Below are positions 44,635 to 52,675 of a DNA stretch of 64,000 nt, in pieces. This stretch comes from DASSUW01 sp963844405 (GTDB taxonomy: Bacteria > Actinomycetota > Thermoleophilia > Solirubrobacterales > Solirubrobacteraceae): contig CAWJNZ010000007.1 of assembly GCA_963844405.1 (NCBI GenBank), forward strand, positions 992,001 through 1,056,000, given 5' to 3'. The notes under the pieces are model-generated. The model did no database searches, was not told where the DNA came from, and worked only from the letters and a program-made list of their open reading frames with translations. Each line of letters begins with the position of its first letter. The stretch's first letter is position 1. Made by a program: the position numbers and the translations under genes.

Positions 44635-45303
44635 ATGGACGATTCGCTCGAGAAGTTCGCAGAGGTCGAGACCGGAGAGGCCTTCACGCTCCAGAACCCG
44701 CGGCTCCTCAAGGTCGAGCTGTCGGAGACGTCGGTGATGGCCCGCAACGGGGCGATGGTCGCCTATCAGGGCGACGTGCAGTTCGCGCACAAGGGCGGCG
44801 GGCTCGGGAGGCTGCTCAAGAAGGCCGCCACCGGCGAGTCGCTGCGGCTGATGGAGGCGCGCGGTTCGGGCGAGCTGTTCCTGGCCACCCAGGCGATGCT
44901 CGTCCACGTGATCCGCCTCCAGAACGACGCGCTGACCGTCAACGGCGCGAACATCCTCGCGTTCGAGGAGGGCATCGACTGGGACATCACGCGCGTCAAG
45001 GGCGGCACCGCCGGGATGCTGGCGGGCGGGCTCTTCAACGTCGGACTGCACGGGACCGGCCTCGTGGCGCTGATCTCCGACGGGGAACCGCTGCGGCTCG
45101 ACGTCGCGGAGGCGCCGACCTTCGCCGACCCCTCGGCGGCGATCGCCTGGTCGGGCGGCGTCACCACCAACCTCAAGGCCGACGTGCAGGCCAAGTCGCT
45201 GATCGGCCTCGGCTCCGGCGAGAGCTTCCAGCTCGGCTTCAGCGGCCAGGGCTGGGTGCTCGTGCAGCCCTCCGAGGGCCGCTTCGTGCCGACCTCGTCA
45301 TAG
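44635..45303 (+). CDS. AIM24/TerB-associated-fold family protein
   Basis: 222 residues from ATG 44635. The AIM24 fold is recognised from LKVELSETSVMARNGAMVAY (about 24-43), the paired glycine-rich strands GGGLGRLLKKAATGESLRLM and GELFLATQAMLVHVIRL, and the late TNLKADVQAKSLIGLGSGE. Members are beta-rich, mostly of unknown role, and were named after a mitochondrial homologue. It diverges from the two-component system and converges on the nickel permease with a six-base overlap. Confidence 0.85.
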   Translation: MDDSLEKFAEVETGEAFTLQNPRLLKVELSETSVMARNGAMVAYQGDVQFAHKGGGLGRLLKKAATGESLRLMEARGSGELFLATQAMLVHVIRLQNDALTVNGANILAFEEGIDWDITRVKGGTAGMLAGGLFNVGLHGTGLVALISDGEPLRLDVAEAPTFADPSAAIAWSGGVTTNLKADVQAKSLIGLGSGESFQLGFSGQGWVLVQPSEGRFVPTSS

Positions 45304-45882
45304 GACGTACCAGACCCCGAACAGCAGCCCGCAGGCGCCGAGCACCGGGACGAGCACGGTGCGGTAGAGCTCGCCGCGCGTGAGCGCCCAGGCGAAGGCG
45401 CTCGTGCACAGCGCCATCGAGACGATCGACATCGGGGCGAAGACGGCCAGGGCGGCGGCCGCCTCCGTCCGGTCCGGGAGCGCCGCCACCAGCAGCAGCA
45501 CCACCGCGCCGGTGCCGGCGAGGCCGTGCAGCATGCCGATGCCGAGCGACTCCTGCGGCGTGCGCACCGGCCGCTCGTCCGCCGGCCGCCGCCAGCGCAC
45601 GATCACGCGCGCGGCCAGCGCCACGATGACCACCCCGACCGCCGTCTCCGCCCCGTGCTCGAGCCAGGCGGGCAGCTGCCCCTCGAGCGCGATCAGCGGC
45701 ACGCCGACCAGGACCAGCATCGCCGCATGCCCCACGCCCCACCAGGCACCGAGCCGCAGCGCCGCCCGCACGTCGCCCTCGTCGGCCATCACGAGCGAGG
45801 TGACGGCGACGAGGTGGTCCGGATCGGTCGCGTGGCGCAGTCCCAGCACGAGGGCGGCGGCGAGGGCGAAGGCGAGCTCCAT
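45298..45882 (-). CDS. NicO/HoxN-type nickel (cobalt) permease
   Basis: 194 residues from ATG 45882 (GTG 45885 also possible). The metal-selectivity motif is visible at the N-terminus as LRHATDPDHLVAVTS, matching the H-x4-D-H signature of nickel/cobalt transporters. Six hydrophobic segments follow, including GMLHGLAGTGAVVLLLVAAL, which matches the second NicO signature. Its position at the end of the hydrogenase block and coupling to a Fur-type gene strongly suggest nickel supply for the hydrogenase. It is shorter than classical NiCoTs. Confidence 0.85.
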   Translation of the reverse strand: MELAFALAAALVLGLRHATDPDHLVAVTSLVMADEGDVRAALRLGAWWGVGHAAMLVLVGVPLIALEGQLPAWLEHGAETAVGVVIVALAARVIVRWRRPADERPVRTPQESLGIGMLHGLAGTGAVVLLLVAALPDRTEAAAALAVFAPMSIVSMALCTSAFAWALTRGELYRTVLVPVLGACGLLFGVWYVL

Positions 45883-46322
45883 CACGACTTCCGGCAGTCA
45901 GGGCAGAGGCCCGCGATCGGGAAGTGGGTGAAGCGCGCCTCATAGCCGAACTCGCGCCGGATCGCCTCGCGGACGCCGTCCAGCGCGGCGGGCTCGACCG
46001 CCCGGACCGCGCCGCACCCCTCGCACAGCAGGTACTCGCGCACGCCGGCCGCCGCGCGGACGTAGTAGCCCGGCCCGTGGCCGAGGTGGAAGTGGCGGAC
46101 GAGCCCGATCTCCTCGAGCGCCTCGAGGTTGCGGTAGACCGACGCGACGTCCATCTCGCCGGCGATCTGGTCGGCGGTCAGCGGCTCGTCGGCCGCGTAC
46201 AGCGTCTCGAGCACGAGCCGGCGCGCGGTCGAGTACCGCAGCCCTGCGGCGCGCACGACCGCCGCGGCCGCCTCGAGGTCGGGCGCCTCGGCCAACGGGA
46301 CCGCGCTGTGTGCTCGTGGCAT
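45882..46322 (-). CDS. Fur-family metalloregulator
   Basis: 146 residues. The winged helix spans about 20-85 (RYSTARRLVLETLYAADEPL, MDVASVYRNLEALEEIGLV), and the C-terminal part has the structural zinc cysteines C100, C103, C140 and C143. H79 and H82 with downstream histidines could form the sensing site. Subtype (Fur, Zur or Nur) cannot be fixed from sequence alone, but co-translation with a nickel permease beside hydrogenase genes favours a nickel-responsive role. A palindrome occupies the spacer just upstream. Confidence 0.9.
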   Translation of the reverse strand: MPRAHSAVPLAEAPDLEAAAAVVRAAGLRYSTARRLVLETLYAADEPLTADQIAGEMDVASVYRNLEALEEIGLVRHFHLGHGPGYYVRAAAGVREYLLCEGCGAVRAVEPAALDGVREAIRREFGYEARFTHFPIAGLCPDCRKS

Positions 46323-46366
46323 GGCTGTGGCGACGGGTTCGATCCGACGAGGATCGACTCCTGGTT

Positions 46367-46396
46367 GTCGCAGGTGCGAACGGTTGCAACTGCGAC
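46367..46396 (-). promoter_or_regulatory. Inverted repeat upstream of the Fur-family gene
   Basis: GTCGCAG (46367-46373) and CTGCGAC (46390-46396) are perfect arms 16 bases apart. The centre holds TGCGAAC-GGTTGCA (46375-46388), itself partly symmetric and resembling the TTGCAA-type boxes known for nickel-responsive Nur. It lies 45-74 bases before the fur-like start and just after hypF, the right place for autoregulation of the fur-nickel permease pair. Confidence 0.5.
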
Positions 46397-46397
46397 G

Positions 46398-48653
46398 CTA
46401 CTCCTCCAAGCGGGCGGCCGCAACCGCGGCCTGGCCGAAGGCGACGCCGCCGTCGTTGGGCGGCAGGCGGGCGGGCACCAGCACCCGCAGTCCGGCGCGG
46501 GCGAGCCGCTCCGACGTGCGCTCGAGCAGCCGCCGGTTCTGGAACGAGCCGCCGCCGAGGACCACCGTGTCGAGGCCGCGATCGCCGGCCAGGCGCGCGC
46601 AGTCGTCGGCGGTCGCATCGGCGAGCGCGTGGTGGAAGCGCGCGGCGACCACGCCGCGATCGACCCCGCGGGTGAGGTCCCGGCGGGCGGCGAGGATCAC
46701 CGGCCGGGCGTCGAGCACGCCGGCCACCACGTCGAGCTCGTAGGCGCCGCGCTCGGACGGGTCGCAGGCGGCTTCGAGCTCCATCGCCGCCTGACCCTCG
46801 TAGGTGACACGCAGGCGCAGGCCGCAGAGCGCGCTCACCGCGTCGAACAGCCGCCCGACCGACGTGGTGACCGGCGCCGCCAGGCCGCTCTCGGCAAGCC
46901 GGCCCACCGCGCGCCAGCGCTCCGGGTCGATCCCCGGCAGCGGGCGCTCGTCGCCGGCCGCCTGCAGCCACGCGCAGGCCATCCGCCACGGCTCGCGCAC
47001 GGCCTGGTCGCCACCCGGCAGGGGAACGGGCCACAAGTGGCCGCAGCGCTCGAAGTCGCGCAGGTCGCCGATGAGGATCTCGCCGCCCCAGACCGTGCCG
47101 TCGGTGCCGAGCCCGGTGCCGTCGAAGATCGCGCCGACCGCCGGCCCGCGCTCGCCGTGCTCGGCCAGGCACGCCGCCAGGTGCGCGTGGTGGTGCTGGA
47201 CGGCGACGTGCTCGACCCCCTCGCGCGCGAGCGCGTACGTGGTCGAGAGGTAGTCGGGATGGAGGTCGTGGGCGACGACCTCGGGCGTGACCGCGAACAG
47301 CCGCTCGAAGTGGCGGACGCCGGCCTGGAACGCCGCGAGCGTCTCGGCCGTCTTGAGGTCGCCGATGTGGTGCGAGACCCAGGCGCGCCGGCCGCGCGCC
47401 AGGCAGAACGTGCTCTTGAGCTCGGCGCCGCAGGCCAGCACGTGGCGCGCCGCGGGCAGCGGCAGCGCGAGCAGGCTGGGAACGGCGCCGCGCGAGCGCC
47501 GCAGCGGCAGCGGGCGGCCGCCCGCCACCCGCAGCACCGAGTCGTCGACGCGCGTCTGGATCGGGCGGTCGTGGGTCACGACGAGGTCGGCGATCGGCGC
47601 GAGCCGCTCGAGCGCGTCGTCGTCCTCGTAGGCGATCGGCTCGTCGGACACGTTGCCGCTCGTCATCACCAGCGGCTCGCGCACGTCGGCGAGCAGCACG
47701 TGGTGCAGCGGGCTGTAGGGCAGCATCACACCGAGCTCGGCCGACCGCGGGGCGACCGCCTCGGCCACGCGCGCGTCCGGCCGGCGAGGGGCGAGCACGA
47801 TCGGCCGGTCGCGCCCCTGCAGCAGCGCCGTCTCCACCGGCCCGAGCTCCACCAGCTCGCGCGCCGCGTCGAGGTCCGGAGCCATCAGAGCGAACGGCTT
47901 CTCCTCGCGGTGCTTGCGCGACCGCAGCCGAGCGACCGCGGCCTCGTCGCCCGCCAGGCAGGCCAGGTGGTACCCGCCGATCCCCTTGACGGCCGCGATG
48001 CCGCCGTCGCGCAGGAGCGCGAAGATCTCCTCGAGCGGGTGCGACAGCCGCGGCCCGCACTGCGGGCAGGCGTTCGGCTGGGCGTGGAAGCGGCGGTTCG
48101 CCGGGTCGCGGTACTCGGCGGCGCAGGCCGGGCACATCGTGAACCCGGCCATCGTGGTGCTCGGCCGGTCGTACGGGATGCCGCGCACGATCGTGAAGCG
48201 CGGCCCGCAGTCGGTGCAGTTGATGAACGGGTAGCGATGGCGGCGGTCGGCCGGGTCGAACAGCTCGCGCAGGCACGCCTCGCAGGTCGCGATGTCGGGC
48301 GACACCTGGGCGTCGGGCGCGCCGGCGCGCGCGCTCTCGACGATCCCGAAGCGGCGGTCGCCGCGCGCGGGCACGAGCTCGTGCTCGACGGCCTCGATGA
48401 CGGCCGCCGGCGGCGCCTCGGCGGGCAGCCGCGCGAGCAGCGCCTCGATCGCCTCAGGCTCGCCCTCGACCTCGATCACCGCCCCGCGGGCGTCGTTGCG
48501 CACGAAGCCCCCGAGCCCGAGCTCCCCGGCCAGCCGGTGCACGTACGGACGGAAGCCGACGCCCTGCACGACGCCCTCGACGCGCACGCGCACGCGACGA
48601 ATCGTGGGGGTCACCCGCGCACGCGGGTGCGCGTCATTCCCGTGGGCGCTCAC
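46398..48653 (-). CDS. hypF: Carbamoyltransferase HypF
   Basis: 751 residues, full length. Order: an acylphosphatase domain (VQGVGFRPYVHRLAGELGL, about 29-47); two zinc fingers with C-x2-C pairs (CEACL, CTDCG, CPACA, CPQCG); a YrdC-like carbamoyl-AMP domain (GIAAVKGIGGYHLACLA, RKHREEKPFALMA); and a Kae1-like C-terminal domain with HHHAHLAACLAEHG, DGTGLGTDG and VLGGGSFQNRRLLE. HypF makes the cyanide ligand with HypE. It overlaps the upstream membrane-protein gene by 20 bases. The stop is TAG 46400-46398. Confidence 0.97.
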   Translation of the reverse strand: MSAHGNDAHPRARVTPTIRRVRVRVEGVVQGVGFRPYVHRLAGELGLGGFVRNDARGAVIEVEGEPEAIEALLARLPAEAPPAAVIEAVEHELVPARGDRRFGIVESARAGAPDAQVSPDIATCEACLRELFDPADRRHRYPFINCTDCGPRFTIVRGIPYDRPSTTMAGFTMCPACAAEYRDPANRRFHAQPNACPQCGPRLSHPLEEIFALLRDGGIAAVKGIGGYHLACLAGDEAAVARLRSRKHREEKPFALMAPDLDAARELVELGPVETALLQGRDRPIVLAPRRPDARVAEAVAPRSAELGVMLPYSPLHHVLLADVREPLVMTSGNVSDEPIAYEDDDALERLAPIADLVVTHDRPIQTRVDDSVLRVAGGRPLPLRRSRGAVPSLLALPLPAARHVLACGAELKSTFCLARGRRAWVSHHIGDLKTAETLAAFQAGVRHFERLFAVTPEVVAHDLHPDYLSTTYALAREGVEHVAVQHHHAHLAACLAEHGERGPAVGAIFDGTGLGTDGTVWGGEILIGDLRDFERCGHLWPVPLPGGDQAVREPWRMACAWLQAAGDERPLPGIDPERWRAVGRLAESGLAAPVTTSVGRLFDAVSALCGLRLRVTYEGQAAMELEAACDPSERGAYELDVVAGVLDARPVILAARRDLTRGVDRGVVAARFHHALADATADDCARLAGDRGLDTVVLGGGSFQNRRLLERTSERLARAGLRVLVPARLPPNDGGVAFGQAAVAAARLEE

Positions 48654-49044
48654 GCATCTCGTTCAGCACGAAGCCGTAGAGCACGTGGTCGGCGACGAAC
48701 ACCGCCCGCTCGCGCCCCTCCGGCCAGTTGCGCTTCTTGAGACCGAACACCGGAGCCACGAACGCGTCGAAGCTCAGCCACACGAGCACGCCGTAGACGG
48801 GCCCGAACCATGACTTCCGCCGCAGCCCGTCGGGCAGCAGGCCGAAGACGATCCCGAAGAAGCCTCCCATGCTCCAATGCACGAGCTCGACCTTCCAGCG
48901 CCCCTGATGTCCCCTCCGCTTGCGGACCAGTCGCGACGGTGGGTCCTCCCGGATCAGGCCCGCGTGCTGCGCGAAGACGCGCACGCCCGTCATCGCCATG
49001 GCGCCGATGACGCCGCGCACGACGGAGTGCACGACCTCCTTCAC
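48634..49044 (-). CDS. Small membrane protein in the hyp operon
   Basis: 136 residues from GTG 49044, overlapping the SIS-gene stop (GTGA). Hydrophobic stretches at about 8-20, 55-69, 80-96 and 115-128 alternate with basic loops (RLVRKRRGHQGRWK). It somewhat resembles DUF1440-type inner-membrane proteins. The tight coupling between a SIS protein and HypF suggests a hydrogenase-related role, for example membrane docking, but nothing in the sequence proves that. Confidence 0.6.
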   Translation of the reverse strand: MKEVVHSVVRGVIGAMAMTGVRVFAQHAGLIREDPPSRLVRKRRGHQGRWKVELVHWSMGGFFGIVFGLLPDGLRRKSWFGPVYGVLVWLSFDAFVAPVFGLKKRNWPEGRERAVFVADHVLYGFVLNEMRERPRE

Positions 49045-50072
49045 GTCACCAGCTCGCAGAGGACGTGGTAGGCACTCGCCTGCGCCTCCTGGATCCGCGG
49101 GATGTGCTGCGAGCGCGTGATCACGACGTGGTCCGCCAGCCCCTCGGCGGCGATCCTGCCCCCGTCATACCCCACCAGAGCGATCGTGACCAGCCCGCGG
49201 CGGCGCGCCTCGGCGAGCGCGGCGATCACGTTCGCGGAGCCGCCGCTGGTCGACAGCGCGACCAGCGCGTCACCCGGCCGGCCGTAGGCGATCACCTGGC
49301 GCGCGAAGATCGCCTCGACGCCGACGTCGTTGGCGATCGCGGTGAGGATCGCGGGGTCGCCGGTCAGGTCGATCGCCGCCCGGCCGCCGCGCTGCAGGTC
49401 GGCCGCGAGGTCCGTCGCGTCGGTGGCCGAGCCGCCGTTGCCGAGCGCGAGCACGCGCCCCGCCCTCCGCAGCGCCTCCGCCGCGGCGAGCAGCGTCTCG
49501 CGCCCCTCGGTGAGCGTCTGCGCGCGCAGCTCGCCGATCTCCTCGGCCTTCATGAGGATCGAGCGCCGCACGTCCTCGACGACCGCCTCGTGGTCGGTCT
49601 CGCGCTCGCCGAGGAACGGATAGAGGAAGCTCGCCGCTCCGGTGTCGTGGACGGTCCGCTCGTCGTGCTCGAGGAAGACGTGGACGAGCTCCCACAGCAC
49701 GTGGTAGCCCGTCTCCACCAGCTCCTGGCGGATGAAGGGATCGTCCACCGGAGGGTCGAGCTCGATGCGCAGGGCCGGCGTGTCCGGGACCTCGACGCCG
49801 AAGGCGATGACCATGTCGTCGGGCTCCGCCAGCAGCGCAAGCTGGGCGGGCGTGACGGACAGGGCGGGCAGCGCCCGCTTGCCGACGATCACCGGGTGGA
49901 CGAACTCGACCGCGACGTGGCGGGCGTCGGAGACGTCGCCGGTCGCGAGCAGCCGCCCGCCGCGCGCGAAGCGCTTCGCCATCTCGCCGCACAGCCGCGC
50001 CAGCCGCTCGGCCTCGCCCGCGAACCAGGCGGCGTTGGCCTCGCGGCGGCGGTCGACGGCGAGCGCCTCCAC
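49041..50072 (-). CDS. Tandem SIS-domain protein, GmhA-like, hydrogenase-associated
   Basis: 343 residues from GTG 50072, two bases after the hypB stop. The second half is a clear phosphoheptose-isomerase-type SIS domain: GRVLALGNGGSATDATDLAA (about 214-233), ALVALSTSGGSANVIAALAE (about 268-287) and the closing helix IPRIQEAQASAYHVLCEL. The first half (about 10-160) appears to be a degenerate SIS-like domain with LLATGDVSDARHVAVEFVHP. SIS proteins are recurrent in actinobacterial hydrogenase operons; the substrate here is unknown. Confidence 0.82.
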   Translation of the reverse strand: MEALAVDRRREANAAWFAGEAERLARLCGEMAKRFARGGRLLATGDVSDARHVAVEFVHPVIVGKRALPALSVTPAQLALLAEPDDMVIAFGVEVPDTPALRIELDPPVDDPFIRQELVETGYHVLWELVHVFLEHDERTVHDTGAASFLYPFLGERETDHEAVVEDVRRSILMKAEEIGELRAQTLTEGRETLLAAAEALRRAGRVLALGNGGSATDATDLAADLQRGGRAAIDLTGDPAILTAIANDVGVEAIFARQVIAYGRPGDALVALSTSGGSANVIAALAEARRRGLVTIALVGYDGGRIAAEGLADHVVITRSQHIPRIQEAQASAYHVLCELVT

Positions 50073-50074
50073 GA

Positions 50075-50752
50075 CTAGATCCCAACCCACCCCTCCACCT
50101 TCACGGCCAGCAGCCAGTCGCGGAACCCCTCCACGCCCTCGCCGGTGCGCGCGCTCACCTGCATCCGGTCGACTCCGGGGTGCACGGCTTCGAGGTTGCG
50201 CAGGAACCGCTCCATGTCGAAGTCGAGGTGCGGCAGGAGATCGATCTTGTTGATCACGACGAGCTCGCAGGTGCGGAACATCAGCGGGTACTTGAGCGGC
50301 TTGTCCTCGCCCTCGGTGACCGACGAGACCATCACGCGCGCATCCTCGCCGACCCGGAACTCCGCGGGGCAGACGAGGTTGCCGACGTTCTCGATGACCA
50401 GCAGGTCGAGCTCGTCGAGCGGGATCTCGGGCAGCGCGCTGCGGACCATGTTCGCGTCGAGGTGGCACTCGCCCCCGAAGCCGGGGTCGGTGTTGAGCTG
50501 CGTGACCGGCACGTGGAGGCTGGCGAGCCGGTCGGCGTCGTAGCTGCCCTGGACGTCCCCCTCCAGCACGCCGGCGCGGATGGGGAGATCGTGCAGCACG
50601 CGCTCGAGCAGCGTCGTCTTGCCGGCGCCCGGAGCGCTCATCAGGTTCACGACGGTGACGTCGTGGCGATCGAAGTCGTCGCGGTTGGCGCGGGCGATCG
50701 TGTTGTTGGCGTCCAGGGCGTCCTCGACGACCCTCACCTTCACGCGGTGCAT
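50075..50752 (-). CDS. hypB: Hydrogenase nickel-insertion GTPase HypB
   Basis: 225 residues from ATG 50752. The GTPase motifs are MSAPGAGKTTLLERVL (P-loop, about 38-53), GDVQGSYDADRL, ENVGNLVCPAEFRVGEDAR and NKIDLLPHLDF (NKxD). The dimer-site metal ligands C-H appear in GFGGECHLDANMV. The N-terminal histidine-rich nickel store seen in some HypBs is absent. It transfers nickel with HypA to the large subunit. It overlaps the end of hypA by 13 bases. Confidence 0.97.
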   Translation of the reverse strand: MHRVKVRVVEDALDANNTIARANRDDFDRHDVTVVNLMSAPGAGKTTLLERVLHDLPIRAGVLEGDVQGSYDADRLASLHVPVTQLNTDPGFGGECHLDANMVRSALPEIPLDELDLLVIENVGNLVCPAEFRVGEDARVMVSSVTEGEDKPLKYPLMFRTCELVVINKIDLLPHLDFDMERFLRNLEAVHPGVDRMQVSARTGEGVEGFRDWLLAVKVEGWVGI

Positions 50753-51084
50753 GCAGCCTCCTCCACCTCGATCGACTCGACCTCCAGCTCGTCGCCGGCG
50801 ATCACCTCGCCGGCCCCGCCGCAGGGGCAGCGGAATAGCGCGTCCTCCGGGTCCCACTCGCGCGCGCACGCCCGGCAGCGCAGCCGCGCCGCCACCGGCA
50901 CCTGCTCCAGCCGCGCGCCGTCGCACAGCGTGTCGCGCGAGACCAGCTGGAAGTAGAACGCGAGCGAGTCCGGCACCACCTGGCGCAGGTGGCCGATGCG
51001 CACGGTCACGACCGTCACCGGCCGCCCGGCCGCGTGCTTGACGGCGGTGTCGACGATCGCGCTGGAGACCGACAGCTCGTGCAT
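50740..51084 (-). CDS. hypA: Hydrogenase nickel chaperone HypA
   Basis: 114 residues. The N-terminus is MHELSVSSAIVD, whose M-H-E binds nickel. The zinc-binding domain has CRAC (about 73-76) but the second pair reads CPC-GG instead of the usual CPxCG, so one ligand spacing is shortened. An acidic C-terminal tail (ESIEVEEAACTA) follows. Its ATG overlaps the protease TGA by one base. Confidence 0.93.
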   Translation of the reverse strand: MHELSVSSAIVDTAVKHAAGRPVTVVTVRIGHLRQVVPDSLAFYFQLVSRDTLCDGARLEQVPVAARLRCRACAREWDPEDALFRCPCGGAGEVIAGDELEVESIEVEEAACTA

Positions 51085-51596
51085 CAGCTCTGGTAGGCGG
51101 CGTCCGTTCGCAGCTCCTCGACGGTCTCGAGCACGAGCGCGATCGCGTGCTCGACGGCGGCCTCCACGGCCGGCGTCAGCCCCAGCCCCACGTCCTCGAC
51201 GACGGCCGGCTCGCAGGCGATGACCTGCACGCGGCCGGGCCAGCCGCCGATCGCGCGCACAAAGCGGAGCATCGTCATCGGGTCCATCGAGTGCGGATCG
51301 ATCGTCTCGCCGTCCTGGATCTCGGCCGGCACGTCCTCGGGCTCGACGTCGATCACGTAGAGCGTGCCGGGCTCGCCGCCCTGGCGCGACACGTCGACGA
51401 TGACGAGCGCGCTGTAGCCGCGCATGACCTCGTAGGCGAGGTCGAGCCCGCTGGTGCCGACGTCCATGACGCTGACGCCGCTCGGCAGGTCGCGCTCGGC
51501 CAGCCGGCGTGCCACCTCGGCCCCGAAGGCGTCGTCCTGCAGCCACGCGTTGCCGACGCCGGCGACGAGGATCTGCTTCTCGAGCTCCGGGGTCAC
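51084..51596 (-). CDS. [NiFe]-hydrogenase maturation protease (HyaD/HupD type)
   Basis: 170 residues from GTG 51596 (GTGA overlap with the preceding gene). The family's start motif is VAGVGNAWLQDDAFGAEVAR (about 11-30), with nickel-sensing acid D21 or D22. VSVMDVGTSGLDLAYEV, LVIVDVSRQGGEPGTLYVID (D68) and the PHSMDPMTML histidine at about 102 complete the metal site. It cleaves the C-terminal peptide of the large subunit after nickel insertion; that subunit here has 18 residues past the DPCxxCxxH motif. Confidence 0.92.
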   Translation of the reverse strand: MTPELEKQILVAGVGNAWLQDDAFGAEVARRLAERDLPSGVSVMDVGTSGLDLAYEVMRGYSALVIVDVSRQGGEPGTLYVIDVEPEDVPAEIQDGETIDPHSMDPMTMLRFVRAIGGWPGRVQVIACEPAVVEDVGLGLTPAVEAAVEHAIALVLETVEELRTDAAYQS

Positions 51597-52675
51597 ATGA
51601 CCACCTCCACCTCGGCGGGCTTGAAGTACAGGTAGCGGCCGATGTCGCGCATCAGCTCCTGGCCGGGGTCGTCGTCGACCGTGACCGCCAGGTGGACGCC
51701 GTCCTCGTAGTCGCGGTAGATCCGCTCGATGGTGGCGGTGCGGCCGGCCCAGACGCCGTCCTGCGGCGCGGCGCCCGACCCCGGGCGCAGCCGCACCTTC
51801 GCCCCGCGCGTGTAGGTGACGCCGCCGACCACGATCGCCGGCTCGCCCGCCACGTCGGCCGGTCCCGGGCGATGGGCCGGCGGCAGGTCGCTCACCGTGA
51901 CGCGCCCGTGCAGGCGCTGCAAGGCCTCCGGACCCTCCGCCTCGGCACGCGTCAGCATCTCGCGCACCGTCGGGTCCTGCTCGGCGATCGCCGCCCGCTC
52001 GCCGTCGCTGAGCGCGAGCACGTGGAGCAGCAGCGCCTCCTCGATCTCCGTCGCGTCGAACAGGTCGCCGTGGCTCTCGGGCGCGATCTGCGGGTGGTCG
52101 GGCAGCACGATCGTCGCGCCCAGCACCGTGTCGTCGTTCGGCGTGGCGAGGACCGGGAAGGTGTTGACGTGCTCGCACTGCGCCACCGCCGCGGCGGCGG
52201 TCGGCCCGGGGGTGACCGGCGAGGCGAACCGCCCGCCCGGCGCGTGGGCGAGGAGGTGCGTGGAGCGCAGCGACGACCGCAGCGCCGCCGCCCGATCGAG
52301 CCCCTCGGGGACGTCGGTCGTGTTGTGGACGCACATCGCCACCCGCACGAGGCCGCCGTCGAGCGGCGTCGTCGCCAGCCGCACGCGGCCCCGCACGTGC
52401 TCGAAGGCGAACTCGACCGTCTGGTCGGCCTCGACCTCGACGCGCCGCTCGCCGCTCTCCTCCAGGAAGGCCAGCGTGCCGGACACCGTCTCGCCGGGCT
52501 CGAGCACGAGCTGCATCCGCGCGCGGTCGAAGGTGTGCGGGGAGCCGGCCGCGTAGACGGGCGGGTAGACGATCCCGAACGGCGTCGGCGTCGCGTTCTT
52601 GGTGGCGCCCGGCGTGTACGGGTAGAGCGCGTAGCCCTCGTAGAGCAGCGTGGAGAGCAGGCGCTGGACGCTCAC
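51593..52675 (-). CDS. Hydrogenase-cluster conserved protein, 360 residues
   Basis: GTG 52675 overlaps the upstream stop, and its own stop overlaps the protease start. The N-terminal part (LLSTLLYEGYALYPYTPGAT) resembles a motif recurring in actinobacterial hydrogenase operons. A long beta-rich middle (about 50-230) follows, then an acidic helical stretch (ERAAIAEQDPTVREMLTRAE), and the C-terminal quarter (VRLRPGSGAAPQDGVWAGRT, IERIYRDYEDGVHLAVTVDD) looks like an SH3-like barrel. No catalytic motif is visible. The function is unknown; co-translation indicates a hydrogenase assembly or docking role. Confidence 0.7.
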   Translation of the reverse strand: MSVQRLLSTLLYEGYALYPYTPGATKNATPTPFGIVYPPVYAAGSPHTFDRARMQLVLEPGETVSGTLAFLEESGERRVEVEADQTVEFAFEHVRGRVRLATTPLDGGLVRVAMCVHNTTDVPEGLDRAAALRSSLRSTHLLAHAPGGRFASPVTPGPTAAAAVAQCEHVNTFPVLATPNDDTVLGATIVLPDHPQIAPESHGDLFDATEIEEALLLHVLALSDGERAAIAEQDPTVREMLTRAEAEGPEALQRLHGRVTVSDLPPAHRPGPADVAGEPAIVVGGVTYTRGAKVRLRPGSGAAPQDGVWAGRTATIERIYRDYEDGVHLAVTVDDDPGQELMRDIGRYLYFKPAEVEVVM

